A DNA stretch of 64,000 nt, taken from NCBI GenBank assembly GCA_963752915.1, contig CAVVZZ010000014.1, forward strand, positions 124,001 through 188,000, in the 5' to 3' direction. Positions 62,797 to 64,000 of the stretch are shown piece after piece. A program made the translations under genes and the position numbers. This stretch comes from DATJPR01 sp963752915 (GTDB lineage Bacteria; Bacteroidota; Ignavibacteria; UBA10030; UBA6906). Below the pieces are notes generated by a model. The model ran no database searches. It had not been told where the DNA came from and saw nothing but the letters and a program-made list of their open reading frames with translations. Within the stretch, counting starts at the first letter, position 1, and every line of letters starts with the position of its first letter.

Positions 62797-63047
62797 CGCA
62801 AAAATGATGGTTGCGGGATGCAGAGGGGTGACCTTATCGGAGGGTGAGAACTGCGCGGATTGGGATCACAAGTACGGAGACTCAGGTCGAATTGAACGAT
62901 TTTTCCAAATATACGAATCTCCGTCGACATTTTCTGCTCCCGCTCGCCCTTCTGACTACGGGGGCTGACTGAAGAGACTGTGCACTGTCGCCACTTGCGT
63001 TACTGATATAGTTGGAGTACCATGAGGACGAGTATCGAGGAAATCTC

Positions 63048-63317
63048 TTGGAAACATACGTCAGGCGTCTCCAGCGCGCTATTGATCAAATAGGCGATCA
63101 ACAGGTACGGTCCAGTTTCGAAACCTATATTATGGACCTGAGCGCCCGCGAGAGCAATCCTACCTGTGATGCTTACACACGCGACAATGCCATCGTATAC
63201 AAATGGGATAAGGCTACTCTCGCGAAACGACTCGTTCTTCTCGGTCCAAAATTGAAACTCCCGATCACCGATGAGGGAATGATCAGCGCATTGAAATCGT
63301 TTCTGGCAATACATTAG
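63048..63317 (+). CDS. Small hypothetical protein
   Basis: This is an 89-residue helical protein (ETYVRRLQRAIDQIGDQQVR...). TTG at 63048 has AGGA six bases upstream; a longer TTG start at 63012 is possible. No family was recognised. A 104-codon frame lies on the opposite strand, but it reads less like a protein. Confidence 0.4.
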   Translation: METYVRRLQRAIDQIGDQQVRSSFETYIMDLSARESNPTCDAYTRDNAIVYKWDKATLAKRLVLLGPKLKLPITDEGMISALKSFLAIH

Positions 63318-63430
63318 AAATGTCCTTCATCCCATTTGCATATTCAAGGAAGTGAAGCGAGCTATCGGTCCAATGCGGACATTGGGGTCTGCGTCGGATA
63401 AGACTCTCGACCTGGGAAAGAGGATAGAGG

Positions 63431-64000
63431 TCATCCACGGGCAATCTCCTTCACCACCATCGCCACGGCAACCGCAATGACCGCTGACAGCAGCGTCCCG
63501 ATGAGCACGTATTCGGCAAAATCCCGATCTTCAAATTCTTTGTATCGAGTGAACGCCTTGGCTGCGAGGACCAGACCGATCGCCGCAACTTCGTTGTTCA
63601 GTACCGCGATGTAGATAATTGTCCTCTCCAGCATGCCGATGATTCTACCGGTGTTATATTCCTCCTGCGTCAGCCCTTTCTCCCCGGTTCGATTGTTATC
63701 CTTTCCCCGCGGCGCCATGTTGAGCCGGCGCAGCTGACTGCGAAGAACAAGATTCGCCTCGTTCAGAACGAGTAGGAATCCCATTACAATCGTGCCGACA
63801 CGCGCCCAGTTGGTCGCGGTGAAGGGGGACGCGAGTGTCGTGTACTGGCCAAGACTCCCAAGGACGCCCAATGGGGTTGGATTAAAAGCGAGGGCGATTC
63901 GAGGGGAGAAGAAGACACTCAAGAGAAGGATCGTTACAATGAGGCTCAAAGTCCGAATCCCCTCGGTCCCGCCGGATTTCCTTTCAATCGCCTGGAAGAG
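63431..64000 (-). CDS. Membrane protein, 5' end outside window
   Basis: The frame is open to base 64000, so the N-terminus is missing. The visible 189 residues have about four transmembrane segments. The end matches a pattern of small membrane domains often linked to DUF3307-type proteins: GRIIGMLERTIIYIAVL, 'VAAIGLVLAAKAFTRYKEFE', and 'AEYVLIGTLLSAVIAVAVAM'. Function unknown. Confidence 0.65.
   Translation of the reverse strand, partial: LFQAIERKSGGTEGIRTLSLIVTILLLSVFFSPRIALAFNPTPLGVLGSLGQYTTLASPFTATNWARVGTIVMGFLLVLNEANLVLRSQLRRLNMAPRGKDNNRTGEKGLTQEEYNTGRIIGMLERTIIYIAVLNNEVAAIGLVLAAKAFTRYKEFEDRDFAEYVLIGTLLSAVIAVAVAMVVKEIARG

Noticed and set aside
63000..63314. 104-codon frame on the minus strand
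   Set aside because: The opposite-strand frame has a better ribosome site and a more protein-like composition; neither is firm.
1..64000. CRISPR arrays, tRNA or rRNA genes, complete insertion sequences
   Set aside because: No regularly spaced repeats, no cloverleaf or rRNA signatures and no transposase with flanking inverted repeats were seen.

Overview
The window looks like a chromosomal segment from a member of the Bacteroidota/Ignavibacteriota (FCB) group. The reasons are a C-terminal type IX secretion sorting domain (NPFNPST... ending in KMMLLK) on the 26437-28383 protein, TonB receptors with carboxypeptidase-like N-terminal domains, and Bacteroidetes-type mannan genes. Base composition is moderately GC-rich. 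No rRNA, tRNA, CRISPR array or complete insertion sequence was recognised. Taxonomy is inferred from gene content only.

Layout. 1-5.9 kb (- strand): a truncated UvrD/AddA-type helicase gene, a DprA-like protein, a DUF3108 exported protein, and a polyferredoxin membrane protein with a Tat-exported DUF362 partner. The DUF362 gene has its own promoter, a leader ORF and an intrinsic terminator. 6.0-14.6 kb (- strand): a six-gene, tightly overlapping ABC transporter operon. It has a large lipoprotein, a membrane-anchored peptide-type binding protein, an exported protein, two DppB/DppC-like permeases and a fused double ATPase, and its substrate is unknown. 14.6-18.6 kb: a hybrid histidine kinase and a short-chain dehydrogenase.

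18.8-32 kb (- strand): a nutrient-sensing and uptake array. Two paralogous TonB receptors flank a secreted beta-helix-like protein. They are followed by a membrane-anchored solute-binding protein, a histidine kinase and a sigma-54 response regulator. A full-consensus sigma-54 promoter lies upstream of the array. Both receptor genes carry the same reading-frame break at the same codon. 32.2-46.5 kb: a beta-mannan utilisation cluster. It holds three GH5-type enzymes, a sialate/acetyl-xylan-type esterase, a sodium:solute symporter, a GH130 mannosylglucose phosphorylase, a mannobiose/cellobiose 2-epimerase, a GH28-like protein and an alpha/beta hydrolase. These fit mannan -> mannobiose -> mannosyl-glucose -> mannose-1-phosphate + glucose. 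A GH2 enzyme at 52.9 kb may belong to the same metabolism.

46.5-64 kb: mixed housekeeping and accessory genes. These include asnA behind a promoter, a nine-codon leader ORF and a terminator; rubrerythrin; a class-1 isoprenoid-synthase-like protein; an HNH protein with a histone-like tail; a small unknown protein next to a tyrosine-recombinase-fold protein that has lost its catalytic residues; a response regulator/thioredoxin-reductase fusion divergent from a cyclic-nucleotide-domain histidine kinase; an NmrA-like protein; an ArsB/citrate-type transporter; and a membrane protein cut by the window end.

The most interesting items are the shared frame break in the two TonB genes, the sigma-54 promoter that ties the sensor system to the TonB array, the unusual ABC operon, the leader/terminator arrangements upstream of DUF362 and asnA, and the catalytically dead recombinase.
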